Shown here: positions 7,970 to 16,119 of the stretch, piece by piece
How the letters are laid out: each line of letters starts with the position of its first letter
How positions within the stretch are numbered: position 1 is the first letter of the stretch
Source of the DNA: Candidatus Contendibacter sp.
Lineage (GTDB): Bacteria > Pseudomonadota > Gammaproteobacteria > Competibacterales > Competibacteraceae
Assembly: GCA_029624765.1 (NCBI GenBank)
Contig: JARSSO010000058.1
Coordinates: forward strand, 1-43,059
Length of the DNA: 43,059 nt
Direction: 5' to 3'
The notes under the pieces: model-generated
Told to the model about the DNA's origin: nothing
The model's input: the letters and a program-made list of their open reading frames with translations, nothing else
Databases searched by the model: none
Position numbers and translations under genes: made by a program

Positions 7970-8245
7970 ATGAAAAACGAAATCACTCGACCGGTGAAGG
8001 CCAGGCGCTATGGAAGCGAAGGACTGATGCCGGTGGATAAGCATAGCTGTCCCTATCGTGGCGCGGCGTCTTGCGTCAGCGCGAGCGGGGGTAGCTATTG
8101 CGGCGGTTATGGTGGAGACGCCCCGATCAAAGGTACTCAAATGTACTCGGTCCGATGCCTGGAGGAGAATGGCGCGGATTTCGTTCCGTATGGCTGGCCG
8201 GGTGTGTTGCGCCGCGCGATTCATCATCCCTGGTCCCCTCGTTAA
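7970..8245 (+). CDS. Small Cys/Gly-rich protein, unrecognised
   Basis: A 91-residue ORF starts at ATG 7970 with GAGGA 8 bases upstream. It has four cysteines, three of them in a Gly/Ser/Tyr-rich patch (SCPYRGAASC, then SYCGGYGG; spacing C-x7-C-x8-C). There is no membrane segment or signal peptide. I do not recognise the family. Support for it being real comes from the good ribosome-binding site, the strong plus-strand terminator 73 bases downstream (8319-8358) and its isolated, divergent position. A metal-binding role or a processed peptide is possible but unproven. The frame remains open upstream to 7916, where a longer start would lack an obvious Shine-Dalgarno. Confidence 0.5.
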   Translation: MKNEITRPVKARRYGSEGLMPVDKHSCPYRGAASCVSASGGSYCGGYGGDAPIKGTQMYSVRCLEENGADFVPYGWPGVLRRAIHHPWSPR

Positions 8246-8291
8246 AAAAGCGGTCCCCCGAGAACACCCTTTCAAGCAAGGTATCGGGGGA
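8244..8291 (-). terminator. Terminator downstream of the kinase gene (minus strand)
   Basis: TCCCCCGA at 8254-8261 and TCGGGGGA at 8284-8291 form a perfect 8-bp stem with a 22-base loop. On the minus strand it is followed by CCGCTTTTTTAA. It would end leftward transcription from the kinase gene. The large loop lowers certainty. Confidence 0.5.
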
Positions 8292-8318
8292 TTGAAAGTG
8301 GATTGTTGAGGTTGGGAG

Positions 8319-8358
8319 GCGGAGGCTTGGCGCCCGGTCGAGCCTCCGCTTTCGTTTT
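8319..8358 (+). terminator. Rho-independent terminator of the small ORF
   Basis: GCGGAGGCT at 8319-8327 and AGCCTCCGC at 8341-8349 make a perfect 9-bp stem with a 13-base loop, followed by TTTCGTTTT on the plus strand. It implies a plus-strand transcript arriving from 7970-8245. It faces the kinase gene's own terminator in a convergent arrangement. Confidence 0.75.
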
Positions 8359-8364
8359 ACCCGC

Positions 8365-11300
8365 TTATTTTTCCACCGTTACCCGCACTTTCCGGTCGTC
8401 TTGCCACTCGCCGACGATCCTCTGGCCGTTTTCGTACAGCACGCCCTGACCGTCCTTGCGGCCATTGCGCCATTCGCCCTCGTAGCGGTCGCCGTTGCGG
8501 TAGTAGTAAATGCCCTGGCCGTTGGGCTGATCGCTGGCGAAATCGCCGACGTACTTGTCGCCGTTGGCATAGAGATAAGTGCCCTGACCGTGCTTGCGGC
8601 CGTTGCGCCATTCGCCCTGATAGCGGTTGCCGCTGCGGTAGTAGTAAGTGCCCTGGCCGTCGATCACGTTGTTGCGCCATTCGCCGGCGTATTTCTCGCC
8701 GCGGCTGGCATACACGTAAGTGCCTTGGCCATGCATCTTGGCGTTACGGAATTCTCCGGAATACTCGCTGCCGTCCGGATGGCGGTAGACGCCTTCGCCA
8801 TTTTGGCAGTTGCCGCGTAGACAGCCGGGCGAGGCGGACGGGGCGGCCTGGGTCGACTGACTTTCCGCCGCGCGGGGGCGAGGCGGTTCCGGTTCCGGTT
8901 CCGGCTCCGGTTTCGGCTCCGGCGGCCGGGCGGTGGGCTTGACGGCGGCAACCTCCGTCCGCCTGGGCGCCAGGGTTGCCGTAAGCGTGCTTTCGTCGCC
9001 GGCGCTTAGGTTCACCTGCCCGTTCCAGTCGGCGTGGCCTTCCAGGCTGACCCGGACCTTGTAGGAACCGGGTTTCAGCTCCACCTCCAGCGGCGTCGTG
9101 CCGACGTTCCGGCCGTTGATCAGCACCTCGGCCTCTTCCTGGTCGGCGCGAACGAAGAGCCGGGCCGGCAAGGCGGGTTGCTTTTGCAACTGCTTCAGTT
9201 TGGCTTGGGCCGCCGAGGCTTGCCGGCTTTTGGGATAACTCGTCAAAAACTGCTGGATTTCGGCCGGGTCATTGCTGTTCTTAACCGCCGCCCAGGCTTG
9301 TTCGGCGGTGCGCGGCGCGGTCGCGGCGCCGGGTTCCGGCGGGCGCTCTTCAAGAATGCCCTGCGGCGCGGTCGTTATCTGCAAGCTGACCCCTTCCCTG
9401 GTTTCGGTCCGGGACAGTCGGGTGAAGCGATCCTGAGCGACCACTCGGGTTTCGGGTTCCGGCGCGGTGGATCGTGACTCTGGAACGGGTTCGGTGGATT
9501 GCGGAACCGAAACCAGGTCGATGGGTGGCTTCGCTTCCGGTTTCGCTTCCGGTTTCGCTTCCGGTTTCGGGGGGGGCTCCGCCGCAGTCACCCGAGTGCT
9601 GGGCAACGGTTCCGGTTCCGGCTCGGTGGCCCGGGGCGGCGGGCTGACCGGTTTTTGCGCCTGGGCCAGTTGCTCGCGCAAGCCGGCCAGCCGGGAATCG
9701 TTTCGATTCAGCCGTTCCAGTCGGTCGAGGGAGTTTTTCGCCGCCTTGACGTCGCCCCGGCGCATGGCGTCGGCCGCCAGGTCGGCGTAGCGGTCGGCGA
9801 TTCGCTCCATCCCGGCGCGCGCCTCGGCGTTGCCGGGATCGCGCTGGAGGACGTCGCCATAGCAGTCGGCGGCGTTGCCACCCTTGCCGCTGGCCAGCCG
9901 GTTGGCTTGCAAGTGCGCGGCGCATTCCCGCAGTCGGACGGCGATCCGGTCCACCGGTTCGGTCGGCGGCTGAACCGGCTGGGGTGGCGCCTTGGCCTCG
10001 CGCAGTTGCTTGCGGACCTGGTCGCGCAACGTCAGCAGCCGTCCGTGGTCGGGAACCTGTTGCAGACCCTGCTCGATGTGCAGCAGACTGGTTTCGTAAG
10101 CGCGTTCGCGCTGCGCGTCCAGCGCCCGGGCCAGAAATTCGTCGGCTTGGGCGCGGCGCTGTTCGGCCTCGGCGCGCAGGCGAGCCTGTTCGGCCTTGCG
10201 CTGTTCCTCCTGGCGGGCCGCCATGTCCTGAGCTTGGCGCCTGGTCTGTTGCTCCCGCACCTCGCGCTTGAGAGCCAGCAGGGCGGGATGGCCGGGCATG
10301 GCCCGCAAGCCCTCTTCGATCTGCGTCAGACTCTGCTCCAGCGCGCCTTCCTGCCGGGCGCGTTGGGCTTGTTCCAGAAACTGCTCGGCCCGCAGTTCGG
10401 CCTGCAACCGCTGTTCCTCCTGAGCCCGCTGAATCCGGGCAGCCTCAAGTTGCCGGTTGACCTCCTCGCGCAGGGCCGGCAAATCGGCATGATCGGGCGC
10501 GAGTCGCGAAGCCTGCTCGATCAAGGCGCGGCTGTCTTCCAACGCGCCTTCCCGCTGGCGCTGGCGGGCCTGGGCGAGGAGCTGGTCGGCTTCGGCGCGT
10601 TGCTGGGCGGCGACGTCGACGGGGGGCGGCGTGGGCGTGACGGGCGGCGTGACGACGACGGGCGAAATCGGTTTCGGTGGTTCCTGGGACCAGTAGAAAT
10701 ACCCGCCGCCCGCCAGCGCCAGCGTGGCCAGCGCCGCCGCCAGCGCGCCGGTTTTCCAGCCGAACCGGCGCGGCGGCTGGCCGGTCGCATCGGTGGGAAT
10801 GGGGGCTGCTCGGGTCAGGTCGGCGATATCGAGCGGAGCGGTCGGCAGAGCTTCGGGATGATCGAGGGCGGCGATGAACGCCTGACCGGTTTGGAACCGC
10901 CGGTTGGGATCCTTGTCCAGCAGCTTGTTGATGATCGGCTGAAAGCGGTACAACCTCGGCGGCAGCTCGGGAACCGGCGCGGTCACGTGCATCATCGCCA
11001 GGGCGAAACTGTCCTCGGCGGTATAGGGCGCGTTGCCGGTGAGCATTTCGTAGAACAGCACGCCGAAACTGTACAGATCGGAGCGGGCGTCCACCGCCTG
11101 GCCGCGGATCTGTTCCGGGCTCATGTAGCGCGGCGTGCCGAGGGACAGGCCGGTGCGGGTCATGATCGTGCTGCTGCCGAGGGTTTTGGCGATGCCGAAG
11201 TCGGTGAGCACCGGGCAGCCGTTTTCGCGGAACAGGATGTTTTGCGGCTTGATGTCGCGGTGGATGATGCCGCGATGGTGGGCGTAATGCAGGGCGCTGG

Positions 11301-11634
11301 CGATGGCCTTGGCGATGGCCAGGCTTTCGTCGAGCGGCAGACCGTCGCGGATGCGGTGTTGCAGGGTATCGCCGGGCAGATACTCCATGGACAGGTAGTA
11401 AGTGCCTTCGTGCGAGGCGATATCGTAGACGGTGACGATGTACGGGTCGCTGAGTTGGGCGATGATGCGGCCTTCCCGCAGGAAGCGCTGCGCGAACTCC
11501 TCGTCGGTGGTGAGAACGGGTTTGATGACCTTCAGCGCGACATGGCGGTGCAGCGACTCTTGCACGGCGAGATAGACGATCGCCATGCCGCCTTGGCCAA
11601 GTTCGCGTTCGATCCGATAGCCTGGAATATGCAT
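8365..11634 (-). CDS. Ser/Thr protein kinase with TPR-like, PEGA and MORN repeats
   Basis: This 1089-residue receptor-like Hanks kinase has an intact kinase domain (about 6-260): Gly loop LGQGGMA (12-18), K35, E54, HRDIKPQN (125-132), DFG (145-147) and SPEQ near 172. A membrane helix spans about 294-315. The outer part has three related 75-80-residue helical repeats (about 347-550, each with a xLIEQGLxxxPxHxxLL core), a Pro/Glu-rich linker containing three PEAK units (690-702), a PEGA domain (about 824-890) and roughly six MORN repeats (about 943-1085; GEWRNGRKHGQGTY type). Family knowledge says such kinases sense envelope signals; PEGA and MORN suggest surface, glycan or lipid contact. No partner phosphatase or forkhead-associated gene is adjacent. 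The MORN fusion is unusual. Confidence 0.93.
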   Translation of the reverse strand: MHIPGYRIERELGQGGMAIVYLAVQESLHRHVALKVIKPVLTTDEEFAQRFLREGRIIAQLSDPYIVTVYDIASHEGTYYLSMEYLPGDTLQHRIRDGLPLDESLAIAKAIASALHYAHHRGIIHRDIKPQNILFRENGCPVLTDFGIAKTLGSSTIMTRTGLSLGTPRYMSPEQIRGQAVDARSDLYSFGVLFYEMLTGNAPYTAEDSFALAMMHVTAPVPELPPRLYRFQPIINKLLDKDPNRRFQTGQAFIAALDHPEALPTAPLDIADLTRAAPIPTDATGQPPRRFGWKTGALAAALATLALAGGGYFYWSQEPPKPISPVVVTPPVTPTPPPVDVAAQQRAEADQLLAQARQRQREGALEDSRALIEQASRLAPDHADLPALREEVNRQLEAARIQRAQEEQRLQAELRAEQFLEQAQRARQEGALEQSLTQIEEGLRAMPGHPALLALKREVREQQTRRQAQDMAARQEEQRKAEQARLRAEAEQRRAQADEFLARALDAQRERAYETSLLHIEQGLQQVPDHGRLLTLRDQVRKQLREAKAPPQPVQPPTEPVDRIAVRLRECAAHLQANRLASGKGGNAADCYGDVLQRDPGNAEARAGMERIADRYADLAADAMRRGDVKAAKNSLDRLERLNRNDSRLAGLREQLAQAQKPVSPPPRATEPEPEPLPSTRVTAAEPPPKPEAKPEAKPEAKPPIDLVSVPQSTEPVPESRSTAPEPETRVVAQDRFTRLSRTETREGVSLQITTAPQGILEERPPEPGAATAPRTAEQAWAAVKNSNDPAEIQQFLTSYPKSRQASAAQAKLKQLQKQPALPARLFVRADQEEAEVLINGRNVGTTPLEVELKPGSYKVRVSLEGHADWNGQVNLSAGDESTLTATLAPRRTEVAAVKPTARPPEPKPEPEPEPEPPRPRAAESQSTQAAPSASPGCLRGNCQNGEGVYRHPDGSEYSGEFRNAKMHGQGTYVYASRGEKYAGEWRNNVIDGQGTYYYRSGNRYQGEWRNGRKHGQGTYLYANGDKYVGDFASDQPNGQGIYYYRNGDRYEGEWRNGRKDGQGVLYENGQRIVGEWQDDRKVRVTVEK

Positions 11635-11916
11635 GTTCGAATTCCCTAACCTAAGGGCGGTGGCCGCGATCCGGCGGCGCGTGGATTCCCGCGTCGGGCG
11701 CCGTCGCGCCGCGCTGGGTGGCGTCCCTGGGCGGGACGGCTAAGGTGGACACGGCGCCGGATCGTCGTCGGGGTATGATATACCGGTGTAGTGTAGGTAA
11801 TCGGCGGGGTTCCGGCAAAAGGCGCTATAACCTGGAATTCAGCAATTCCCGTGCCATCCAATCGATCATGAACCGCGCGGCGTCCCGCCGCCGCCCAAAC
11901 CTGGGATTCTTTCAGC

Positions 11917-13032
11917 ATGTCTGGCAATACATTTGGCAAGTTGTTCACCGTGACCACCTTCGGCGAGAGCCATGGCCCGGCGCTGGGCGCGATCGTGGAC
12001 GGTTGTCCGCCGGGCCTGGCCCTCACCGAAGCGGATTTGCAACGCGATCTGGACCGCCGCCGGCCGGGTCAGAGCCGTCATACCACCCAGCGCCGCGAGC
12101 CGGACGCGGTTCGCATCCTGTCCGGGGTGTTCGAGGGTCGCACCACGGGCGCGCCGATTGGGTTGCTGATTGAGAATGTGGATCAGCGTTCCAAGGATTA
12201 CGGCGCGATCATGGACCGGTTCCGGCCCGGCCATGCCGATTACACGTATCATCATAAATACGGGCTACGCGATTACCGGGGCGGCGGCCGCGCCTCGGCG
12301 CGGGAAACCGCGCTGCGGGTGGCGGCCGGCGCCATCGCCAAGAAGTATCTGGGGGAACGCTACGGGGTTCGGGTGCGGGGCTACCTGGCCCAGCTTGGCC
12401 CGATTCGACCGGCCAGAGTGGTTTGGGAAGAAGTCGACAACAACCCGTTTTTTTGCCCGGACCCCGATCAGGTGGCCGAGTTGGAGCGGTTCATGGATGC
12501 GCTGCGCAAGTCCGGCGATTCCATCGGCGCGCGGGTGACGGTGGTGGCCAGCGGAGCGCCGGTGGGTTGGGGCGAGCCGGTGTTCGACCGACTGGATGCC
12601 GACATCGCTCACGCCCTGATGGGTATCAACGCGGTCAAGGGCGTGGAGATCGGCGCCGGTTTCGCCTGCGTGGAGCAGCGCGGCACCGAACATCGGGATG
12701 AATTGACGCCAGGGGGATTTTTGAGCAATCACGCCGGCGGGGTGCTGGGCGGCATTTCCACCGGCCAGGATATCGTCGCCAGCATCGCCCTGAAACCGAC
12801 CTCCAGCATTCGCCTGCCGGGGCGGACTATCGATGTCCATGGCGAGCCGGTGGAGGTGGCGACCAAGGGCCGTCACGATCCCTGCGTCGGCATCCGCGCC
12901 ACCCCCATCGCCGAGGCGATGCTGGCGCTGGTGTTGATCGATCACGCCTTGCGCCACCGCGCCCAGAATATGGATGTGCGCGTCGCCACGCCGGTCATTG
13001 CCGGCGCCGCGCCGGGCGAGGATGGCGGCTGA
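11917..13032 (+). CDS. aroC: Chorismate synthase
   Basis: This 371-residue enzyme makes chorismate from 5-enolpyruvylshikimate-3-phosphate using reduced FMN, the last step of the shikimate pathway. The three family signatures are visible: GESHGPALG (16-24), the GxxSARET segment after the RPGHADYTYHHKYG stretch, and RHDPCVGIRATPIAE near the C-terminus. The start MSGNTFGKLFTVTTFGESHG is family-typical. Its 3' end overlaps the start of the MFS gene by 11 bases, so the pair is likely translationally coupled. The promoter must lie in 11635-11916, the region shared with the divergent kinase gene; it contains a 13-base palindrome at 11772-11784. Confidence 0.97.
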   Translation: MSGNTFGKLFTVTTFGESHGPALGAIVDGCPPGLALTEADLQRDLDRRRPGQSRHTTQRREPDAVRILSGVFEGRTTGAPIGLLIENVDQRSKDYGAIMDRFRPGHADYTYHHKYGLRDYRGGGRASARETALRVAAGAIAKKYLGERYGVRVRGYLAQLGPIRPARVVWEEVDNNPFFCPDPDQVAELERFMDALRKSGDSIGARVTVVASGAPVGWGEPVFDRLDADIAHALMGINAVKGVEIGAGFACVEQRGTEHRDELTPGGFLSNHAGGVLGGISTGQDIVASIALKPTSSIRLPGRTIDVHGEPVEVATKGRHDPCVGIRATPIAEAMLALVLIDHALRHRAQNMDVRVATPVIAGAAPGEDGG

Positions 13033-14224
13033 GCGGTCCGCGCCAGGAACGCGCCAGCTCGTGCTGACTCCGCGCCTGTACCTGCGCCTGTCGGGTTTCT
13101 ATCTGTTTTATTTCGCCACCCTGGGCGTGCTGTTGCCGTACTGGGGTTTGTATCTGCGGGCGTTGGGGTTCGAGCCGGCCCGGATCGGCGAGTTGATGGC
13201 GATTCCGCAGGCGACCAAGCTGGTGGCGCCCAGCCTGTGGGGCTGGCTGGCCGACCGGAGCGGCCGGCGGATGCGGGTCGTCCGCTGGGCCTGTCTGGCG
13301 GCGGCGCTGAGTTTCGGGGGAGTGTACGCGGCGGGCGGTTCGTACCTGGGGCTGGCGCTGGTGATGCTGCTGTTCAGCTTTTTCTGGAACGCGGCCCTGC
13401 CGCAGTTCGAGGCGGTCACCCTCAATCACCTGGGCGAGCACGTTCATCGTTATAGTCGGGTTCGGCTGTGGGGATCGGTGGGCTTCATCGGCGCGGCGGT
13501 CGGCGTGGGTTTCCTGGTCCGGGATTGGGGCGTCGGCCTGGTCCCGGCGCTGTTGTGGGGGCTGTTCGCCGTGCTGTGGCTGAACAGCCTGCTGGTCGCG
13601 GAATCACCGACGGCGCCACTCGGCCACGCCGCGCCGCCGCTCGGCCAGGTCCTGCGCCAGCCGGCGGTGATCGCCTTCTTCGTCGCCTGTTTTCTCCATC
13701 AGGCCGCCCACGGGCCGTATTACGGCTTTTTCTCGCTGTATCTGGAAACCTGTGGTTATTCGCGCGAGTTCATCGGCCTGATGTGGGGCCTGGGCGTGGC
13801 GGCGGAAGTGGGCCTGTTCCTGCTGATGCCGCGCTGGCTGCCGCGGTTCGGGCCGCGGCGGTTGCTGCTGGCGGCGCTGGCGCTGGCGACGTTGCGCTGG
13901 CTGTTGATCGGCCATTTCGCCCGCGAGTTGCCGATTCTCTGGTTCGCCCAAACCCTGCACGCCTTCAGCTTCGGCGCGTTTCACGCCGTGTCCATGCACC
14001 TGGTTCACCAGTTTTTCCCCGGCGCGCTCCAGGGGCGCGGCCAGGCGCTGTATAGCAGCCTGAGCTTCGGCGCGGGCAACGCGGTGGGCAGTCTGGCCGC
14101 CGGCTATCTGTGGGCGGGCCTGGGGCCGACCGCGATGTACGATCTGGCGGCGGCGCTGGGCGCGCTGGCCTGGCTGACGGCGTGGCGGGGGTTGGGCCAG
14201 GGCAATCGCGCTATGTCAACATAA
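13022..14224 (+). CDS. MFS transporter, HcaT/MFS_1-like family
   Basis: The 400-residue, 12-helix protein begins its first helix at about residue 20 (FYLFYFATLGVLLPYWGLYL). LPYWGLYL and GWLADRSGRR (the cytoplasmic loop motif between helices 2 and 3) are typical of the HcaT/NupG-like branch of the major facilitator superfamily. Substrate is unknown; family members are named after 3-phenylpropionate uptake, but that should not be carried over without evidence. I start at ATG 13022, overlapping the aroC stop, with GAGG directly before it; the longer frame from 12974 lies inside aroC. Linkage to aroC hints at, but does not prove, transport of an aromatic compound. Confidence 0.88.
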   Translation: MAAERSAPGTRQLVLTPRLYLRLSGFYLFYFATLGVLLPYWGLYLRALGFEPARIGELMAIPQATKLVAPSLWGWLADRSGRRMRVVRWACLAAALSFGGVYAAGGSYLGLALVMLLFSFFWNAALPQFEAVTLNHLGEHVHRYSRVRLWGSVGFIGAAVGVGFLVRDWGVGLVPALLWGLFAVLWLNSLLVAESPTAPLGHAAPPLGQVLRQPAVIAFFVACFLHQAAHGPYYGFFSLYLETCGYSREFIGLMWGLGVAAEVGLFLLMPRWLPRFGPRRLLLAALALATLRWLLIGHFARELPILWFAQTLHAFSFGAFHAVSMHLVHQFFPGALQGRGQALYSSLSFGAGNAVGSLAAGYLWAGLGPTAMYDLAAALGALAWLTAWRGLGQGNRAMST

Positions 14225-14377
14225 CGCATTGATCCAACTGGATATTAGTCTGCTGATACGGCATGCTTATTCCCTACAACTAATTGATAAATATTAGGAA
14301 AAAGCGTAGTGCGATTGCCCTGGGGGTTGGGCGACGCCGCCCGTTCGGGCGGGCCGTTGCGGTAGTCTTTGGGTCGA

Positions 14378-16042
14378 TCAGGCCAGTTTCCGGTATTTGA
14401 TCCGATGCGGCTGATCGGCCTCCACGCCCAGCCGCCGCTTGCGGTCGGCTTCGTAGTCGGCGTAATTGCCCTCGAACCAGACCACTTGCGAATCGCCCTC
14501 AAAGGCCAGGATGTGGGTGGCGATGCGGTCCAGGAACCAGCGGTCGTGGGAAATGATCACCGCGCAACCTGCGAAGGCCAGCAGCGCTTCCTCCAGCGCC
14601 CGCAGCGTTTCCACGTCCAGATCGTTGGTCGGCTCGTCCAGCAGCAGCACGTTGCCGCCGCTTTTGAGCAGCTTGGCGAGATGAACCCGGTTGCGTTCGC
14701 CGCCGGACAGGTCCTTGACGAACTTCTGCTGGTCCGGCCCCTTGAAATTGAAGCGGCCCACATAGGCCCGCGAGTTGATCTGGTAGTTGCCGACGGCGAT
14801 GAGGTCCAGCCCGTCGGAAATTTCCTGCCAGACCGTCTTGTCGGGGGCGAGGCTGTCGCGCGACTGGTCTACATGGGCCAGCTTGACGGTGTCGCCGATC
14901 CGCAGCGTCCCGCCGTCGGGCCGTTCCTGACCGACCAGCATCCGGAACAGGGTGGTCTTGCCGGCGCCGTTGGGACCGATTACCCCGACGATGCCACCCT
15001 TGGGCAGCTTGAAATCGAGGTTGTCGATCAGCAGCCGGTCGCCGAAGCCCTTGCGCAGGTTCGTGGCTTCGACCACCAGTTCGCCCAGACGCGGTCCGGG
15101 TGGAATGTACAGTTCCTGGGTTTCGCTGCGCTTCTGGAATTCCTGCGATTCCAGTTCCTCAAACCGGGCGACGCGGGCTTTGCTCTTGGCGTGGCGACCC
15201 TTGGGGTTGGCGCGCACCCATTCCAGTTCCGCCTTCATCGCCTTGATATGGGCGGTTTCCTGCCGCTCCTCGATTTCCAGCCGCTTCTCCTTCTGCTCCA
15301 GCCAGGAGGAGTAGTTGCCTTCCCACGGGATGCCGCGCCCGCGATCCAGCTCCAGAATCCAGCCGGCGACGTTATCGAGGAAGTAGCGGTCGTGGGTCAC
15401 GGCGACCACGGTGCCGGGATAATCCTGGAGGAAACGTTCCAGCCAGGCGACGGATTCGGCGTCGAGATGGTTGGTCGGCTCGTCCAGCAGCAGCATGTCG
15501 GGTTTCGACAGCAGCAGCCGGCACAGCGCCACCCGCCGCTTCTCGCCGCCGGACAGGGTGGCGACCTCGGCGTCCCACGGCGGCAGCCGCAGGGCATCGG
15601 CGGCGACGTCCAGGGTGTGGTCGAGACGATGGCCGTCGGTGGCCTGCAAATACGCTTCGAGGTCGGCCTGCTCGGCGGCCAGTTTCTCGAAATCGGCCTC
15701 GGGGTCGGCGTAGGCCGCGTACACCTCGTCCAGTCGCGTCAACGCTTTCTTGATGGGCGCGACCGCTTCCTCGACGTTGCCGCGCACGTCCTTGGCGGGA
15801 TCGAGTTGCGGTTCCTGCGACAGGAAGCCGATATGAATGCCGGGCTGGGGACGGGCGTCGCCGAGGATGTCGCTGTCCACGCCGGCCATGATCCGCAGCA
15901 GGGTGGATTTGCCGGAGCCGTTAAGTCCCAGTACGCCGATCTTGGCGCCGGGGAAGAACGACAGGGAAATATCCTTGAGAATCTCCCGCTTGGGTGGTAC
16001 GACCTTGCCCACGCGGTTCATGGTGTAGATGTATTGGGCCAT
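14378..16042 (-). CDS. ettA: Energy-dependent translational throttle protein EttA (ABC-F)
   Basis: This 554-residue ABC-F ATPase binds the ribosomal E site and gates early elongation according to ATP/ADP ratio. Two ABC domains are complete: Walker A GLNGSGKST (39-47) and GPNGAGKTT (356-364), signatures LSGGEKRR (163-170) and LSGGERNR (445-452), and LDEPTN with catalytic E188 and E470. The arm insertion (about 95-140) and the linker with KGRHAKSKAR (281-290) are EttA-specific. It has no membrane segment, as expected for ABC-F. It lies downstream of the DUF2887 gene by 77 bases and may share or have its own promoter. Confidence 0.96.
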   Translation of the reverse strand: MAQYIYTMNRVGKVVPPKREILKDISLSFFPGAKIGVLGLNGSGKSTLLRIMAGVDSDILGDARPQPGIHIGFLSQEPQLDPAKDVRGNVEEAVAPIKKALTRLDEVYAAYADPEADFEKLAAEQADLEAYLQATDGHRLDHTLDVAADALRLPPWDAEVATLSGGEKRRVALCRLLLSKPDMLLLDEPTNHLDAESVAWLERFLQDYPGTVVAVTHDRYFLDNVAGWILELDRGRGIPWEGNYSSWLEQKEKRLEIEERQETAHIKAMKAELEWVRANPKGRHAKSKARVARFEELESQEFQKRSETQELYIPPGPRLGELVVEATNLRKGFGDRLLIDNLDFKLPKGGIVGVIGPNGAGKTTLFRMLVGQERPDGGTLRIGDTVKLAHVDQSRDSLAPDKTVWQEISDGLDLIAVGNYQINSRAYVGRFNFKGPDQQKFVKDLSGGERNRVHLAKLLKSGGNVLLLDEPTNDLDVETLRALEEALLAFAGCAVIISHDRWFLDRIATHILAFEGDSQVVWFEGNYADYEADRKRRLGVEADQPHRIKYRKLA

Positions 16043-16119
16043 GCGCTTCGATCAGTGAGTTGGCGAAATGGGGCAAGTATGAAGTCATCCGTCGAAAATT
16101 GCTTGCGCAGACGGGCCGC

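Noticed and set aside
7898..8275. Minus-strand 125-codon ORF opposite the small Cys/Gly-rich gene
   Set aside because: No ribosome-binding site or coherent domain, and the terminator layout favours the plus-strand gene.
8319..8358. Hairpin as a terminator for the kinase gene
   Set aside because: The T-run is on the plus strand; the minus-strand kinase terminator is the separate stem at 8254-8291.
9499..11649. A 716-codon plus-strand frame opposite the kinase gene
   Set aside because: It mirrors the kinase codons and lacks any recognisable domain.
14337..14352. Hairpin CCGCCCG/CGGGCGG as an ettA terminator
   Set aside because: The stem is good but no T-run follows on the minus strand.
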